From Massilia sp. Se16.2.3 (lineage in GTDB: Bacteria; Pseudomonadota; Gammaproteobacteria; Burkholderiales; Burkholderiaceae_D): DNA of 64,000 nt. The DNA lies in contig NZ_CP050451.1 of the NCBI RefSeq assembly GCF_014171595.1, positions 2,604,001 through 2,668,000 on the forward strand, read 5' to 3'. Shown here in pieces: positions 1 to 9,461 of this stretch. The translations under genes were made by a program, and so were the position numbers. Numbering within the stretch: the stretch's first letter is position 1; each line of letters starts with the position of its first letter. The notes beneath the pieces were generated by a model, which ran no database searches, was not told the DNA's origin, and saw nothing but the letters and a program-made list of their open reading frames with translations.

Positions 1-54
1 ACCGCCGGACCGCCGGACCGCTCCCCATGAACGGTCCGGCACCGGGAGTGCCCC

Positions 55-816
55 TTACATCTGCTTGAACAGATGCAGGAAGCTGCGGCTCACTTCGAGT
101 TTTTCCGAACGGCCCTTGACGAGCACCAAGTGGCGGCCGCGGATGTCGCGTGTCACGCCTTCGATGGCATTCACGTTCACCAGGGTGGCGCGGTGGATCT
201 GCCAGAACAGCGAAGGGTCGAGCTCGTCGGCCAGGTCGCGCACCGGCTTCCTGATCAGGGCTTCGAACTTTTCGGTTTGCACGCAGGTATATTTTTCGTC
301 CGAGCGGAAGAACAGGATGTCCTCGACCGGAATCATGCGCAGGTCCTGGCCGATGCTGGCCTGGATCCACTGCAGGTGCTTCGGCTTGGGCGCGGCGATT
401 TTTTCGGCCAGCTGCGACAGCATGGCCGTCACGCTGTCGTTGACCACCACCCCCGGCTTGCCCAGGCGCGCCTTGAGGCGTTCGACGGTGAGTTTCAGGC
501 GCTCCGGTTCCGACGGCTTGAGCACGTAATCGACAGCGCCGCGCTCGAAGGCCTCGACCGCGTATTGGTCGTAGGCGGTCACGAACACGATCTGGCTGCG
601 GTCGCCGATCTCGCGCGCCGCTTCCATCCCGGTCTTGCCCGGCATGCGGATGTCGAGGAAGGTCAGGTCGGGCTGGTGCTCTTCGACCAGTTCGACCGCT
701 TCCTCGCCATTCTTGGCCTCGCCCACGATTTCCAGTTCGGGCCACACCTGCTCCAGGCGCATGCGCAGCTGGTCGCGCATCAGTCTTTCATCGTCGGCAA
801 TAATCGCAGTAGGCAT
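55..816 (-). CDS. LytTR-family response regulator
   Basis: DNA-binding response regulator of the LytR/AlgR type, 253 aa. The N-terminal receiver domain (about residues 3-118) has the acidic pair D8-D9, the phospho-acceptor D55 in FLDIRMPG, T80 and the conserved K100 in DYVLKP. A LytTR DNA-binding domain fills residues 150-253 (IPVEDILFF, then IHRATLVNVNAI). The ATG at 816 starts MPTAIIADDE exactly at the receiver domain; an upstream in-frame ATG at 861 would add 15 unrelated residues. It lies 137 nt downstream of its partner histidine kinase on the same strand, so the two probably form a two-component operon. The signal and target genes are not visible. Confidence 0.93.
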   Translation of the reverse strand: MPTAIIADDERLMRDQLRMRLEQVWPELEIVGEAKNGEEAVELVEEHQPDLTFLDIRMPGKTGMEAAREIGDRSQIVFVTAYDQYAVEAFERGAVDYVLKPSEPERLKLTVERLKARLGKPGVVVNDSVTAMLSQLAEKIAAPKPKHLQWIQASIGQDLRMIPVEDILFFRSDEKYTCVQTEKFEALIRKPVRDLADELDPSLFWQIHRATLVNVNAIEGVTRDIRGRHLVLVKGRSEKLEVSRSFLHLFKQM

Positions 817-953
817 GGTGGTGTCCGGTACAGGAAGGAGAGGGTGACAGGAGAGTAACAATTATTCAACGAAACCGCGTGACAGGCAAGGTCGGCCGAG
901 GGACAGCCGTCGGCCTCGCGTCCTGGACGGTGCCTGCGCGGCGGAGCGCGGCA

Positions 954-2216
954 TCAGCGCGACACCTGGTAGGGCACTTCGACCATGGCGATCACGCCGC
1001 TCGGGCTGTTGGCGGCAATGTGCAGCTGGCCGGCGTCGCCGTGCAGCAGGCGCAGGCGCTCACGGATGGTGGGCAGCCCCAGGCCGGTGCCGGTGCTGGG
1101 CACCACGCCGAAGCCCACGCCGTCGTCCGTCACGGTCACGCGCAGCTTGCCGTCGGCAACGTCGGCAACGATCTTCAGGGTGCCGCCCTCGGGTTTGCAC
1201 TCGAGGCCGTGCTTGATCGCGTTCTCGACCATCGACTGCAGCATCATCGGCGGGAAGGAAGCCGTGCGCAGCTTCTCGGGAATGCGCATGTCCACCGTCA
1301 AACGTTCTTCCATGCGCATCTTCAGCAGGTTCAGGTAGGCCGTCACCATGTCGACCTCGCGGCCGAGGTTGGTAACCAGGTTGTTTTCGCGCATCTGCGG
1401 CAGCACGGCGCGCAGGTACTGGATCAGGCTGCGCTGCATGGCCGAGGCGCGTGGCGGATTGGTCTCGATCAGGTGCTCGACGGAAGCGAGCGTGTTGAAC
1501 AGGAAGTGAGGCTCTACTTGCGCCTGCATCATCTGCATGCGGGCTTCGGACAACTGGCGCTGCATCGACTCGCGCTCGGCGGCGGCATTCGCGCTCAGGG
1601 TCTGCTGTTCGGCGCGCTTCTTGCCGCCGACCAGCGCCTTGGTGCCAAACAGGGCCAGCACCAGCAGCCAGACGAAGCTGGTGAACCAGGTCGAGGCCTG
1701 TTTGTGGTAACGCGACACTTTCGCTTCGGCCGCATCGTCGACCGCGCCTTCGATTGCCACCGACAATTCCTCGGCGATCTGGGGCGGCAATTCGATGTGC
1801 ACCGCGTCCCCATTCGGGTGCGCGCCTTTGGGCAGGGCAAGGTCGGGCGCAGTGGTGCTGCCGCCAGTCCCGGCGGCGGGCGCGGGAGGTGTCGCAGGCG
1901 GTACCGGCGGGGTGGGCGTTGTCTCGGGCGCACCCGCACGCGGCTTGTTGCGCGGATTGAAATGGATGCCGCTGTCGTCGATCAGGATGCTCGCCTGCTC
2001 GCGGCGCGCGGCGCGCTCGGCCGCGGCAATCTCGGCTTCTCCGTCGGAAAACAGTTCTTCCTGCAGGATGGCGCCGGCGATCAGCAGCAGTGCCGCAAAC
2101 AGAAAGAACTTCCACCACGACAGCTGGGTCACCCAGGTGGCCACCGCGTCGAAGGCACGGTAGAGCCACGAGAGGATGCCGGAAAAGGGATGGTGGACGG
2201 AGCTGCGCGCTTGCAT
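954..2216 (-). CDS. LytS/AlgZ-type sensor histidine kinase
   Basis: Membrane sensor kinase of about 420 aa with the His_kinase (PF06580) fold of LytS/YehU/FimS proteins. A hydrophobic segment near residues 27-48 and another near 165-185 flank a Pro/Ala-rich periplasmic stretch. The phospho-accepting His lies in QAQVEPHFLFNTLASVEHL, followed by a HATPase domain with the N box (ENAIKHGLE) and G boxes (DDGVGFG, GTGLGLP). The start chosen is the ATG at 2216 (MQARSSVHHPF); the reading frame extends further upstream without a plausible start signal. It is encoded immediately upstream of the LytTR regulator, its presumed phosphorylation partner. Confidence 0.92.
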   Translation of the reverse strand: MQARSSVHHPFSGILSWLYRAFDAVATWVTQLSWWKFFLFAALLLIAGAILQEELFSDGEAEIAAAERAARREQASILIDDSGIHFNPRNKPRAGAPETTPTPPVPPATPPAPAAGTGGSTTAPDLALPKGAHPNGDAVHIELPPQIAEELSVAIEGAVDDAAEAKVSRYHKQASTWFTSFVWLLVLALFGTKALVGGKKRAEQQTLSANAAAERESMQRQLSEARMQMMQAQVEPHFLFNTLASVEHLIETNPPRASAMQRSLIQYLRAVLPQMRENNLVTNLGREVDMVTAYLNLLKMRMEERLTVDMRIPEKLRTASFPPMMLQSMVENAIKHGLECKPEGGTLKIVADVADGKLRVTVTDDGVGFGVVPSTGTGLGLPTIRERLRLLHGDAGQLHIAANSPSGVIAMVEVPYQVSR

Positions 2217-2555
2217 GGTCAGGATAAGGTGGTCGGTTTCGATGGCGGAGCGAGTGTACCGCGTCCCCGCGCCCGGGTGCCGAAAAATTGATTGACGGAA
2301 CAATCCGCCTTGCCGATGCCCGTGTTGGAATGTTGCAACTCTACCTGCCGGCGGGCGGGCATGTCAGCGGCGATGCGACAGCCTGCAGGAAGCGGGGAAC
2401 AGGCTGCGCCCAGCCCCGTGGCTGCGCCGTGCGCACCTTTCATGCACCTTGCTTGAAATGCATTTCAGTCGCTGACAATCGGAAACCTTGCGCGGTATGA
2501 TGAATCGGCATCCTCAACCAGCCGAATGCCGTTCGCTCCATGAAAGGAGTTACCG
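2217..2555. other. divergent intergenic region with a 14-bp palindrome
   Basis: A 339-bp gap between the divergent histidine kinase and DHH phosphoesterase genes. I find no convincing ORF. It contains the perfect palindrome TGAAATGCATTTCA at 2454-2467, a possible operator, and a good ribosome binding site (AAAGGAG) just before the ATG at 2556. No clear sigma-70 promoter could be assigned with confidence. Confidence 0.5.
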
Positions 2556-3494
2556 ATGTCCGCCATTCCGAAACAATTCCGCCTCGTTACCCGCAGCGAT
2601 TTCGATGGACTGGTCTGCGCGGTCCTGCTCAAGCACCTGAACCTGATCGACGACATCCTGTTCGTCCACCCCAAGGACATGCAGGACGGGAAAATCGCGA
2701 TCGGCGAGCGCGACATCACGACCAATCTGCCCTACGTCGCTGGCGCCCACCTGGCTTTCGACCACCATTTGTCGGAAACCATCCGCAATAGTGGAGACCG
2801 GCGCAACCACGTGATCGATCCCGAAGCTCCCTCTGCCGCGCGCGTGGTCTGGGACCACTATGGCGGCGCGAGCATCTTCCCTGTGGCCTGGACCGAGATG
2901 ATGGCGGCCGTCGACAAGGCCGACAGCGCACGCTTTACGCAAGAAGAAGTGCTGGCGCCCGCGGGCTGGAACCTGCTCAATTTTCTGATGGATGCGCGTA
3001 CCGGACTCGGGCGCTTCCGCGACTTCCGCATCTCGAACTACCAGCTGATGATGGAACTCATCGACGCCTGCCGCCAGCACCCGATCGACACCATCATGGC
3101 GCTGCCGGACGTGCAGGAGCGTACCCGGCTGTACTTCGAGCACAACGAGCGTTGCAAGGAACAGATCCGGCGCTGCGCCCGCGTGCACGGCAACCTGGTC
3201 GTGCTCGACTTGCGCGAGGAAGCAACGATCTATGCCGGCAACCGTTTCGTTATCTACGCGCTCTTCCCGCAATCAAATATCTCGATTCACGTGCTATGGG
3301 GCCTGAAGAACCAGAACACGGTCTTCGCGGTCGGCAAATCCATCCTGGACCGCAGGTCGAAAACGAATATCGGCGCCTTGATGCTGGAATACGGCGGCGG
3401 CGGGCATGAGAACGCGGGCACCTGCCAGGTCTCGAACGAGATGGCGGAAGAGGTGCTGGGCGCACTGATACGGCGCATCACGCGCGAGGGCTGA
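2556..3494 (+). CDS. DHH-family phosphoesterase
   Basis: Protein of 312 aa from the DHH/DHHA1 superfamily, metal-dependent phosphoesterases that include RecJ, exopolyphosphatases and nanoRNases. Family signatures are SDFDG at residues 14-18, the DHH triad at 69-71 (AFDHHLSE), and the C-terminal DHHA1 glycine motif GGGGHENAG near residue 287. Length fits short exopolyphosphatase-like members rather than RecJ. Start is ATG 2556 with AAAGGAG seven bases upstream. It stands alone, divergent from the LytS-type kinase and convergent with the PAS-GGDEF-EAL gene. The substrate cannot be read from sequence; relatives act on polyphosphate, short oligonucleotides or cyclic dinucleotides. Confidence 0.85.
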   Translation: MSAIPKQFRLVTRSDFDGLVCAVLLKHLNLIDDILFVHPKDMQDGKIAIGERDITTNLPYVAGAHLAFDHHLSETIRNSGDRRNHVIDPEAPSAARVVWDHYGGASIFPVAWTEMMAAVDKADSARFTQEEVLAPAGWNLLNFLMDARTGLGRFRDFRISNYQLMMELIDACRQHPIDTIMALPDVQERTRLYFEHNERCKEQIRRCARVHGNLVVLDLREEATIYAGNRFVIYALFPQSNISIHVLWGLKNQNTVFAVGKSILDRRSKTNIGALMLEYGGGGHENAGTCQVSNEMAEEVLGALIRRITREG

Positions 3495-3673
3495 GCGGCC
3501 AGGAGCCTGTTCCAGCAGGCCGGAGCCGCTGCTGGCGCGCCTGGCAAGCGGGTGCCCCGTTGCTCGTCGTTGCATGGCTCGCCATGCGGCCTCCTCAGGC
3601 CTTGCCCGCGCTTGCCATGCATCGCAGACGCGCATGTCGCCGTCCGCTTTCCCCTGCCTGCTGGAACAGCCTC

Positions 3674-6088
3674 TCAGGCCGGCATGCTGTCGCGCAGCAG
3701 TTCGCGGGCGGCGTCGGGCGCCAGCGGTTCCTGGAACAGCTTGCCGGCCAGGCCCTCGCAGCCATGGGCGGCAAGAAATTCCATCTGCGTGCGCGTTTCG
3801 ACCGCGTCGCCGACCACCGGCATGTGCAGGTTGCGGCCGATGTCGATCAGCGTGCGTGCCATGGTGTTGCCCTTGTCGCCCTCGCCGTCGCCGTTATCGG
3901 CCTTGATGGCGTGCACCGCCGCTTTCGCCAGTTTCAGTTCGCCCACCATCAGTTCGCGCAGGAAGCCGATATCGGACAGGCCCTGGCCGAATTCGTCGAT
4001 CGCCAGCCCCAGCCCGAGCTGGTGCAGCTGGGCGGCCAGGTCGCGCACCTGGCCGGGGTTGCGCAGCAGGGCCTCCTCGCGCAGCTCGATCTTCAGGTTG
4101 TCCGGGCTCAGGCCGTAATGCTCGAGGCGCGCGGCGATGGCCGTGACGAAGTCCTGCTGCGCGTATTCGCGCGGCGAGACGTTCACGCTGACGGGCACGC
4201 CCGTCACGCCCAGCTCCCTGAGTTCATACAGGAAGGTGCAGACCTGGTCGAGCACCCATGAGCCGAACTGGACGATGCGGCCGCTCTCCTCGGCTTCAGT
4301 CAGGAAGGCGGCGGGCAGCAGGACACCGTGCTCGGGGTGGCGCCAGCGCAGCAGGGCCTCGAAGCTGCGCACCTTGCCGCTGCGCGCGTCGATGCAGGGC
4401 TGGTACAGCACGAACAGTTCGCCGCGCTCGATGGCCTGCGACATGCCGGAATCGAGCTGCTGGCGCGCCTCGGTGGTCGACTTCATGTCGTTCGAGAAGA
4501 AGTGGATTTCGTTGCCCCCGGAAGCCTTGGCATGGTACATGGCGACATCCGCGGCGCGCACGAGGTCGGCCGCGCTGCTGCCGTCGTGCGGATAGACCGC
4601 CACGCCCAGGCTGGCCCCGACGGCGATTTCCTTGTGGTCGAACGAGACCGGCTGGGTCAGGCCCTGGCGCAGGCGCTCGATCATGCGCAGCGTGTAGCGC
4701 AGCGACGGCTGGTTGACCAGCACCAGCACGAATTCGTCGCCCGACAGGCGCGCCACGGTATCGCTGTCGCGCACCGATGCCTGCAGGCGCCGCGCCACCA
4801 CTTTCAGGACGACGTCGCCGGCTTCGTGGCCGAAGGTGTCGTTGATGGTCTTGAAGTTGTTCAGGTCGATCAGCACGACGCCCACCAGCGACTTCTGGCG
4901 CTGCGACAGGTGCAGTGCCTGTTCGAGCCGGTCCCACAGCAGATTGCGGTTGGCCAGGCCCGTCAGCGCGTCGTGGTTGACCTCGTGTTCGAGGTGGGCG
5001 GTGCGCTGCTTGGTGGCGGTGACGTCCAGGATGACGCCGATGAAATGGGTCGTCGCGCCGTGTTCGTCAAGCACCGGCGTGATGGAGAGGTCGTTCCAGA
5101 ACAGCTCGCCGTTCTTGCGCAGGTTGCGGAACACGACGTTGACAGGCTCGTGTGCACTGATCGCCTCGCGTACGCGGCTGCGTTCGTTCAGGTCCATGCC
5201 GGGTGCGGCCATGAAGCGCGAGTCGCGCCCGATCACTTCGCTTGCCGCGTAGCCGGTGATGCGTTCGAAGGCCGGGTTGACGTATTCGATGGGCGTGTCG
5301 CGGCCATCGATGCCGGTGATGACGATGCCGTTGCTGGTGGCGTGCAGGGCGCGCTCGCGCAGGCGCAGCATGCGTTCCTGCTCGCGCCGCGCGGAGATGT
5401 CGATCCCCATGCCGAACAGGTACTGGTTGCCGTTGGCGGGCACGCGCGCCCCGCACAGGAGCATGGGCGTCTCGCGCCCGCTGCGCGCAATGAAGTTGGC
5501 CTCGATGGCCACCTCCTCGCCGTTCTCGAACACGCGGCGGATGCTCTCGGCGATCAGGGACCGGGTTTTCAGGTCGAACAGTTCGACAGCGTTGCTGGCC
5601 GCAATTTCCTCCGGCGTCATTTCGGTGATGCGTTCGTGGTTGCGGTTCCAGAGGATGAAGCGGCCCTCCCGGTTGAGCGCATAGAAGGTGCCGGGCAGCA
5701 GGTCGACGATCGTGGCCATCGGCGTGCGCCCGACCAGCACGGCATCGGGCGTGGCGTCGTCGTGGACGTTGTCGATGGCGGCCACCCAGATGTGGGTGAC
5801 GCCATCGGGACCGGCCTGGGGAGCAAGTCCCAGGTTCGCCTTGACCACGCCGCCATCGGCATGGCGCAGCACGACCTGGTTGGTACGGCCATGGTCCTCC
5901 GCCAGCCCGCGCCAGCGCTCGTTGCGGTCCTCGGGTTCGACGCCGACGAGCAGGGCACCCAGCGGCTGGCCGATCACGTCGCCGGCTGGAAAACCGAGCA
6001 GGCGCTCGCATGCGCTGTTCCAGGCCGCGATGATGCCGGACTCGTCGACCAGGAAGGCTGCATTGGCAGTCGGTAGGGACAAGAACAT
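3674..6088 (-). CDS. PAS-PAS-PAS-GGDEF-EAL protein (degenerate EAL)
   Basis: Cyclic-di-GMP signalling protein of 804 aa with no transmembrane segment. Three PAS-like modules occupy about residues 1-110, 130-235 and 245-365 (ERITGYAASEVIGRDSRF is typical). A GGDEF domain (375-535) carries SGDEF with an RDSD inhibitory I-site five residues before it, so diguanylate cyclase activity is plausible. The EAL domain (550-800) keeps EAL and the VNVS asparagine, but the DDFGTG signature reads DEFGQG, AEGVET reads GDAVET, KID reads KLA and the C-terminal QG is lost. Those changes hit metal and catalytic positions, so phosphodiesterase activity is doubtful. It is preceded by AAAGG and faces the DHH gene. 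Confidence 0.92.
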   Translation of the reverse strand: MFLSLPTANAAFLVDESGIIAAWNSACERLLGFPAGDVIGQPLGALLVGVEPEDRNERWRGLAEDHGRTNQVVLRHADGGVVKANLGLAPQAGPDGVTHIWVAAIDNVHDDATPDAVLVGRTPMATIVDLLPGTFYALNREGRFILWNRNHERITEMTPEEIAASNAVELFDLKTRSLIAESIRRVFENGEEVAIEANFIARSGRETPMLLCGARVPANGNQYLFGMGIDISARREQERMLRLRERALHATSNGIVITGIDGRDTPIEYVNPAFERITGYAASEVIGRDSRFMAAPGMDLNERSRVREAISAHEPVNVVFRNLRKNGELFWNDLSITPVLDEHGATTHFIGVILDVTATKQRTAHLEHEVNHDALTGLANRNLLWDRLEQALHLSQRQKSLVGVVLIDLNNFKTINDTFGHEAGDVVLKVVARRLQASVRDSDTVARLSGDEFVLVLVNQPSLRYTLRMIERLRQGLTQPVSFDHKEIAVGASLGVAVYPHDGSSAADLVRAADVAMYHAKASGGNEIHFFSNDMKSTTEARQQLDSGMSQAIERGELFVLYQPCIDARSGKVRSFEALLRWRHPEHGVLLPAAFLTEAEESGRIVQFGSWVLDQVCTFLYELRELGVTGVPVSVNVSPREYAQQDFVTAIAARLEHYGLSPDNLKIELREEALLRNPGQVRDLAAQLHQLGLGLAIDEFGQGLSDIGFLRELMVGELKLAKAAVHAIKADNGDGEGDKGNTMARTLIDIGRNLHMPVVGDAVETRTQMEFLAAHGCEGLAGKLFQEPLAPDAARELLRDSMPA

Positions 6089-6181
6089 GCTCAGCGCCTT
6101 TCAAGGTGGGAGCCACCCTAGTTGGACTCGCTAAAGACTACGCGTGTTCCCCAAGTTTCGTCGCATGATGCTGAATAAAGC

Positions 6182-6208
6182 AAAAGCCACGGCACTGCCG
6201 TGGCTTTT
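6182..6208 (-). terminator. rho-independent terminator after the flavin oxidoreductase
   Basis: Perfect 12-bp stem (AAAAGCCACGGC paired with GCCGTGGCTTTT) with a three-base loop and a T run on the minus strand, 38 nt beyond the stop codon of the nitronate monooxygenase-like gene. Confidence 0.8.
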
Positions 6209-6246
6209 CCATGTCGAAAGGGCGACGGGCCGGGCCCGGTATTGCT

Positions 6247-7512
6247 TCAGGCTGCCACGGTTTCCTGTTTCGGCGGCAAGGCGATCTCGTTGTCGACGCT
6301 GAACTGGTAGTCCTTGAACACGTGTTCCGCGCTCAGGATCTGGTAGTTGCCGTCGGCCAGTTTGTGGGTGGTGTCCTTCAGGCGGTAGGTGTAGTGGCCG
6401 CAGGTCCAGCAATTGAAGTTGCGCATGTGCGTGCACAGGCAGGTCTTGTCCATCACCGATACCGTCTTCGTATCCGGATTGGCCAGCACTTCGCGGTTGT
6501 ACGAATTGATGTAGGCGCAATTGCCGGTGGCGTCCAGCAGGTAGCCGTAGGATTCGCAGCCCGGGCGGATGCCGGAACCGATCGCCGGCGTGCTCTTGAG
6601 CATGCGCATCGGGTAGCCGGTCGGCGAGATGCCGTTGACGATGATGTCTTCCTCGCTGGCGCGGAAGTATTCCTGCTTGACGTTGTCGGGCAGGCCGCAC
6701 TCGTGGGTGACGGTGAAACGGGTCGCCACCTGCACGCCGCCCACGCCTTTTTCCAGGAAACCCACGGCGTCGGAACCGGTGAACACGCCGCCGGCCGCGA
6801 TCAGGGGAATATCGATGTTTTCCGCACGCATATAGGCGAGGATTTCGTCGATGATCAGGTGCAGGTCGTAGTTCTTCCAGTCGAAACCGAAGCCAAGGTG
6901 GCCGCCGGCCAGCGGGCCTTCGACGATGATGAAATCGGGCGGGCGGTTCAGTTTCGCCACCTTGCGCAGGAATAGCTGCAGCGCGCGGACCGAAGACACG
7001 ATGATGCCCAGCTTGGCTTCGCGGAAGCGCGGATGGTCCTTGATCAGTTCGAACGAGCCCAGATGCAGGCCGGCCGACATGGTGATGCCGTCGATGCCGG
7101 CGTCCAGGGCCGAAGACAGGCGCGTGCGCAGCGTTTCCTTGGGCGCATTCATGGTCAGCTTTTCCATGCAGTTCACGAAAATCAGGCCATCGCCCTTTTT
7201 CGCCGCCATGGTAGCGCCCACGTGCAGGCGCGTCGCTTCGGCCAGGCGCTCGAGGTCGAACTGCACCACCGCCTTGTCCATGTTGTTGATGTTGAACTTG
7301 TAGAGCTTGGTCTTGTCCTTGACGAAGGTGGTGTCGAACTTGCGGTCCGACACGTCCTGCACCATGGCGTCCGAGATGTGACCAATGCCGCCGAGGCGCG
7401 CCGCTTCCAGCGCCAGTTCGGAGGTCGAAATGTCCACGCCCATTCCGCCAATCATGATGGGCACGTATTCCTTGTTGCCCAGACGCAGGCGGAAATCATC
7501 AACACGTTTCAT
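6247..7512 (-). CDS. nitronate monooxygenase-family flavin oxidoreductase
   Basis: FMN-dependent TIM-barrel oxidoreductase of 421 aa related to 2-nitropropane dioxygenase and enoyl reductase FabK. N-terminal PIMIGGMGVDIS and GGIGHIS motifs, the GPLAGGHLGF phosphate/flavin segment and AAGGVFTG are typical. Start is ATG 7512 (MKRVDDFRLRL); an upstream ATG adds an unconserved extension. It is longer than the roughly 320-350 aa classical enzymes: a C-terminal extension holds four cysteines spaced CxCx7CxxC (from CLCTHM to CWTCGHY), which could bind metal or an iron-sulfur cluster. Substrate unknown; nitronate detoxification is only a family-level guess. It is followed by a terminator and lies 194 nt downstream of yajQ. 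Confidence 0.85.
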   Translation of the reverse strand: MKRVDDFRLRLGNKEYVPIMIGGMGVDISTSELALEAARLGGIGHISDAMVQDVSDRKFDTTFVKDKTKLYKFNINNMDKAVVQFDLERLAEATRLHVGATMAAKKGDGLIFVNCMEKLTMNAPKETLRTRLSSALDAGIDGITMSAGLHLGSFELIKDHPRFREAKLGIIVSSVRALQLFLRKVAKLNRPPDFIIVEGPLAGGHLGFGFDWKNYDLHLIIDEILAYMRAENIDIPLIAAGGVFTGSDAVGFLEKGVGGVQVATRFTVTHECGLPDNVKQEYFRASEEDIIVNGISPTGYPMRMLKSTPAIGSGIRPGCESYGYLLDATGNCAYINSYNREVLANPDTKTVSVMDKTCLCTHMRNFNCWTCGHYTYRLKDTTHKLADGNYQILSAEHVFKDYQFSVDNEIALPPKQETVAA

Positions 7513-7706
7513 TGCTATCCTTAGACTACCGAAGTTGCGCTTGTCCGGCGGGCAGGCCACGACGGGCGGGCGCACGCGAGCAAGTTTTTTGCTGCCTTTA
7601 TTCTACCCCAAGCAAAAAGAGGGCAGCGCGAGGCATGGGACGATGGAGCGGGGCAAAGCGACGCAGGAGGCCGCGTTCGCGGACCCCGCACGACACGAGC
7701 GATCCA

Positions 7707-8192
7707 TTAGTCGCGGAAATTGTTGAACGCCAGCGGCAGGTCCTGCACATCCTTGCGCAAGAGCGCCATGGCCGCCTGCAGGTCGTCGCGCTTGGCGCCG
7801 GTGACACGCACGGTTTCGCCCTGGATCGAGGCCTGCACCTTCATCTTGCTTTCCTTGATCGCCTTGGTGATCTTCTTGGCGTCTTCGGTCTCGATGCCGT
7901 TGCGCACCTTGATGAGCTGCTTGACCTTGTCGCCGCCGATCTTCTCGACCTTTTCCTCGTCGAGGAAGCGGACGTCGACCTTACGCTTGGTCATTTTATT
8001 GACCAGCACGTCCTTCACCTGGCTCAGCTGGAAGTCGGAGTCGGCGAACAGAGTCAGTTCGCGTTCCTTCTGCTCGACCTTGGCCGAGCTGCCCTTGAAG
8101 TCGAAGCGGGTGGTGATTTCCTTGTTCGATTGCTCAACGGCATTCTTTACTTCAACCATGTCTGCTTCGCAGACCACGTCAAACGATGGCAT
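7707..8192 (-). CDS. yajQ: YajQ-family nucleotide-binding protein
   Basis: Small cytoplasmic protein of 161 aa, full family length, beginning [19 protein letters not shown] and ending in the [14 protein letters not shown] block typical of YajQ. YajQ proteins have two tandem ferredoxin-like folds; homologues in Xanthomonas and Pseudomonas bind cyclic-di-GMP and act through transcription-factor partners, while others were reported to bind nucleic acid. No catalytic motif is expected. Divergent from murB with a 149-bp shared upstream region, and the first of two same-strand genes with the flavin oxidoreductase. Annotation by family is firm; ligand here is inference. Confidence 0.95.
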   Translation of the reverse strand: MPSFDVVCEADMVEVKNAVEQSNKEITTRFDFKGSSAKVEQKERELTLFADSDFQLSQVKDVLVNKMTKRKVDVRFLDEEKVEKIGGDKVKQLIKVRNGIETEDAKKITKAIKESKMKVQASIQGETVRVTGAKRDDLQAAMALLRKDVQDLPLAFNNFRD

Positions 8193-8341
8193 GGCGGTTC
8201 CTTTTCGGGTTTCTCTATTATTGCAAATTCATAAGTGGCAGTATTTTAACGGACTGGCCGGAATAGAACGACCGTTTTTGCCGTCAGGACAGGGCTTACC
8301 CCTATAATCGACCCGTTTTCGCCTTTGCCCATCCCGACACC

Positions 8342-9370
8342 ATGCACTCCACGCTCCCGATCGAACACGACGTTTCGCTGCAAGCTTTCAATACCTTCGG
8401 CCTGCCGGCAAGGGCGCGCCGCTACCTGCGCGTGTCGGACCCCGCCCAGCTCGACGGGCTGCGCCAGGACCCGGAAGCCGCGAGCCTGCCCCGTTTCGTG
8501 CTCGGCGGCGGCAGCAACGTGCTGCTCACGCGCGATGTCGAGGCACTGGTGCTGCACATGGCCATCCCCGGTCGCGAAATCGTGGGCGAGGAGGGCGATG
8601 CCGTGCTCGTACGCGCCGGCGCCGGCGAGAACTGGCACGCCTTCGTCGACTTCACGCTGTCCCAGGGCCTGGGCGGGCTGGAAAACCTGTCGCTGATCCC
8701 CGGCACGGTCGGCGCCGCACCGATCCAGAATATCGGGGCCTACGGGCTCGAAATCAAGGATGTGTTCCATTCGCTCACGACCTACGACCTGGCCAGCGGC
8801 GCACGGCGGGTGCTGGCAGCTGCCGATTGCCGCTTCGGCTATCGCGACAGCCTGTTCAAGCATCCCGAAGGCGCGGACCTGGTCGTGCTCGACGTCACTT
8901 TTGCGCTGCCGCGCGCCTGGCGGCCGAACCTGCGCTACGCCGAGCTGGCCCAGGCCGCCGAGGCCGCCGGCCTGGCCGACCCGACGCCGCGCCAGGTCAG
9001 CGACCTGGTCGTTGCCATCCGACGCCGCAAGCTGCCCGACCCGGCCGACATTGGCAATGCCGGCAGCTTCTTCAAGAATCCGGTCGTCAGCGCGGCGCAG
9101 TGCACGGCGCTGCTGGAGCGTTTCCCGCAACTGGTGCACCATGCGCAGCCCGACGGCAGCGAGAAGCTGGCCGCAGGCTGGCTCATCGACCAATGCGGCT
9201 GGAAGGGGAAAAACCTGGGCGCGGCCGGCGTTTATCCGAGGCAGGCGCTGGTATTGGTGAACAATGGCGGCGCGACCGGGGCCGAGGTGCAGGCGCTGGC
9301 GCGGGCGATCCAGGACGATGTGCTGGCACGCTTCGGGGTGGCACTGGAGCCGGAGCCGGTGTTCGTGTGA
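8342..9370 (+). CDS. murB: UDP-N-acetylmuramate dehydrogenase MurB
   Basis: FAD-dependent UDP-N-acetylenolpyruvoylglucosamine reductase, second committed step of peptidoglycan precursor synthesis in the cytoplasm. The 342-aa length and layout match type I MurB of proteobacteria: FAD-binding LGGGSNVL near residue 55, [19 protein letters not shown] near 118, the YRDSLFK segment, the catalytic serine in NAGSFFKNP, and a C-terminal LEPEP in which the conserved glutamate sits. Starts at ATG 8342 inside a divergent region shared with yajQ. Single gene, followed by the oppositely oriented receiver-GGDEF gene. Confidence 0.97.
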   Translation: MHSTLPIEHDVSLQAFNTFGLPARARRYLRVSDPAQLDGLRQDPEAASLPRFVLGGGSNVLLTRDVEALVLHMAIPGREIVGEEGDAVLVRAGAGENWHAFVDFTLSQGLGGLENLSLIPGTVGAAPIQNIGAYGLEIKDVFHSLTTYDLASGARRVLAAADCRFGYRDSLFKHPEGADLVVLDVTFALPRAWRPNLRYAELAQAAEAAGLADPTPRQVSDLVVAIRRRKLPDPADIGNAGSFFKNPVVSAAQCTALLERFPQLVHHAQPDGSEKLAAGWLIDQCGWKGKNLGAAGVYPRQALVLVNNGGATGAEVQALARAIQDDVLARFGVALEPEPVFV

Positions 9371-9461
9371 GGCAATGAGTCCGGGGTGCTGGCGGACGGC
9401 CGGGAGGACCCGTCAAACGACGGGCAGTGCGAACTGCTCGCCCGCACCCGGCCTCGGGCAA

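Noticed and set aside
73..2291. Long plus-strand frames opposite the two-component genes
   Set aside because: They are antisense shadows rich in His/Arg/Ala; the minus-strand genes have complete domains.
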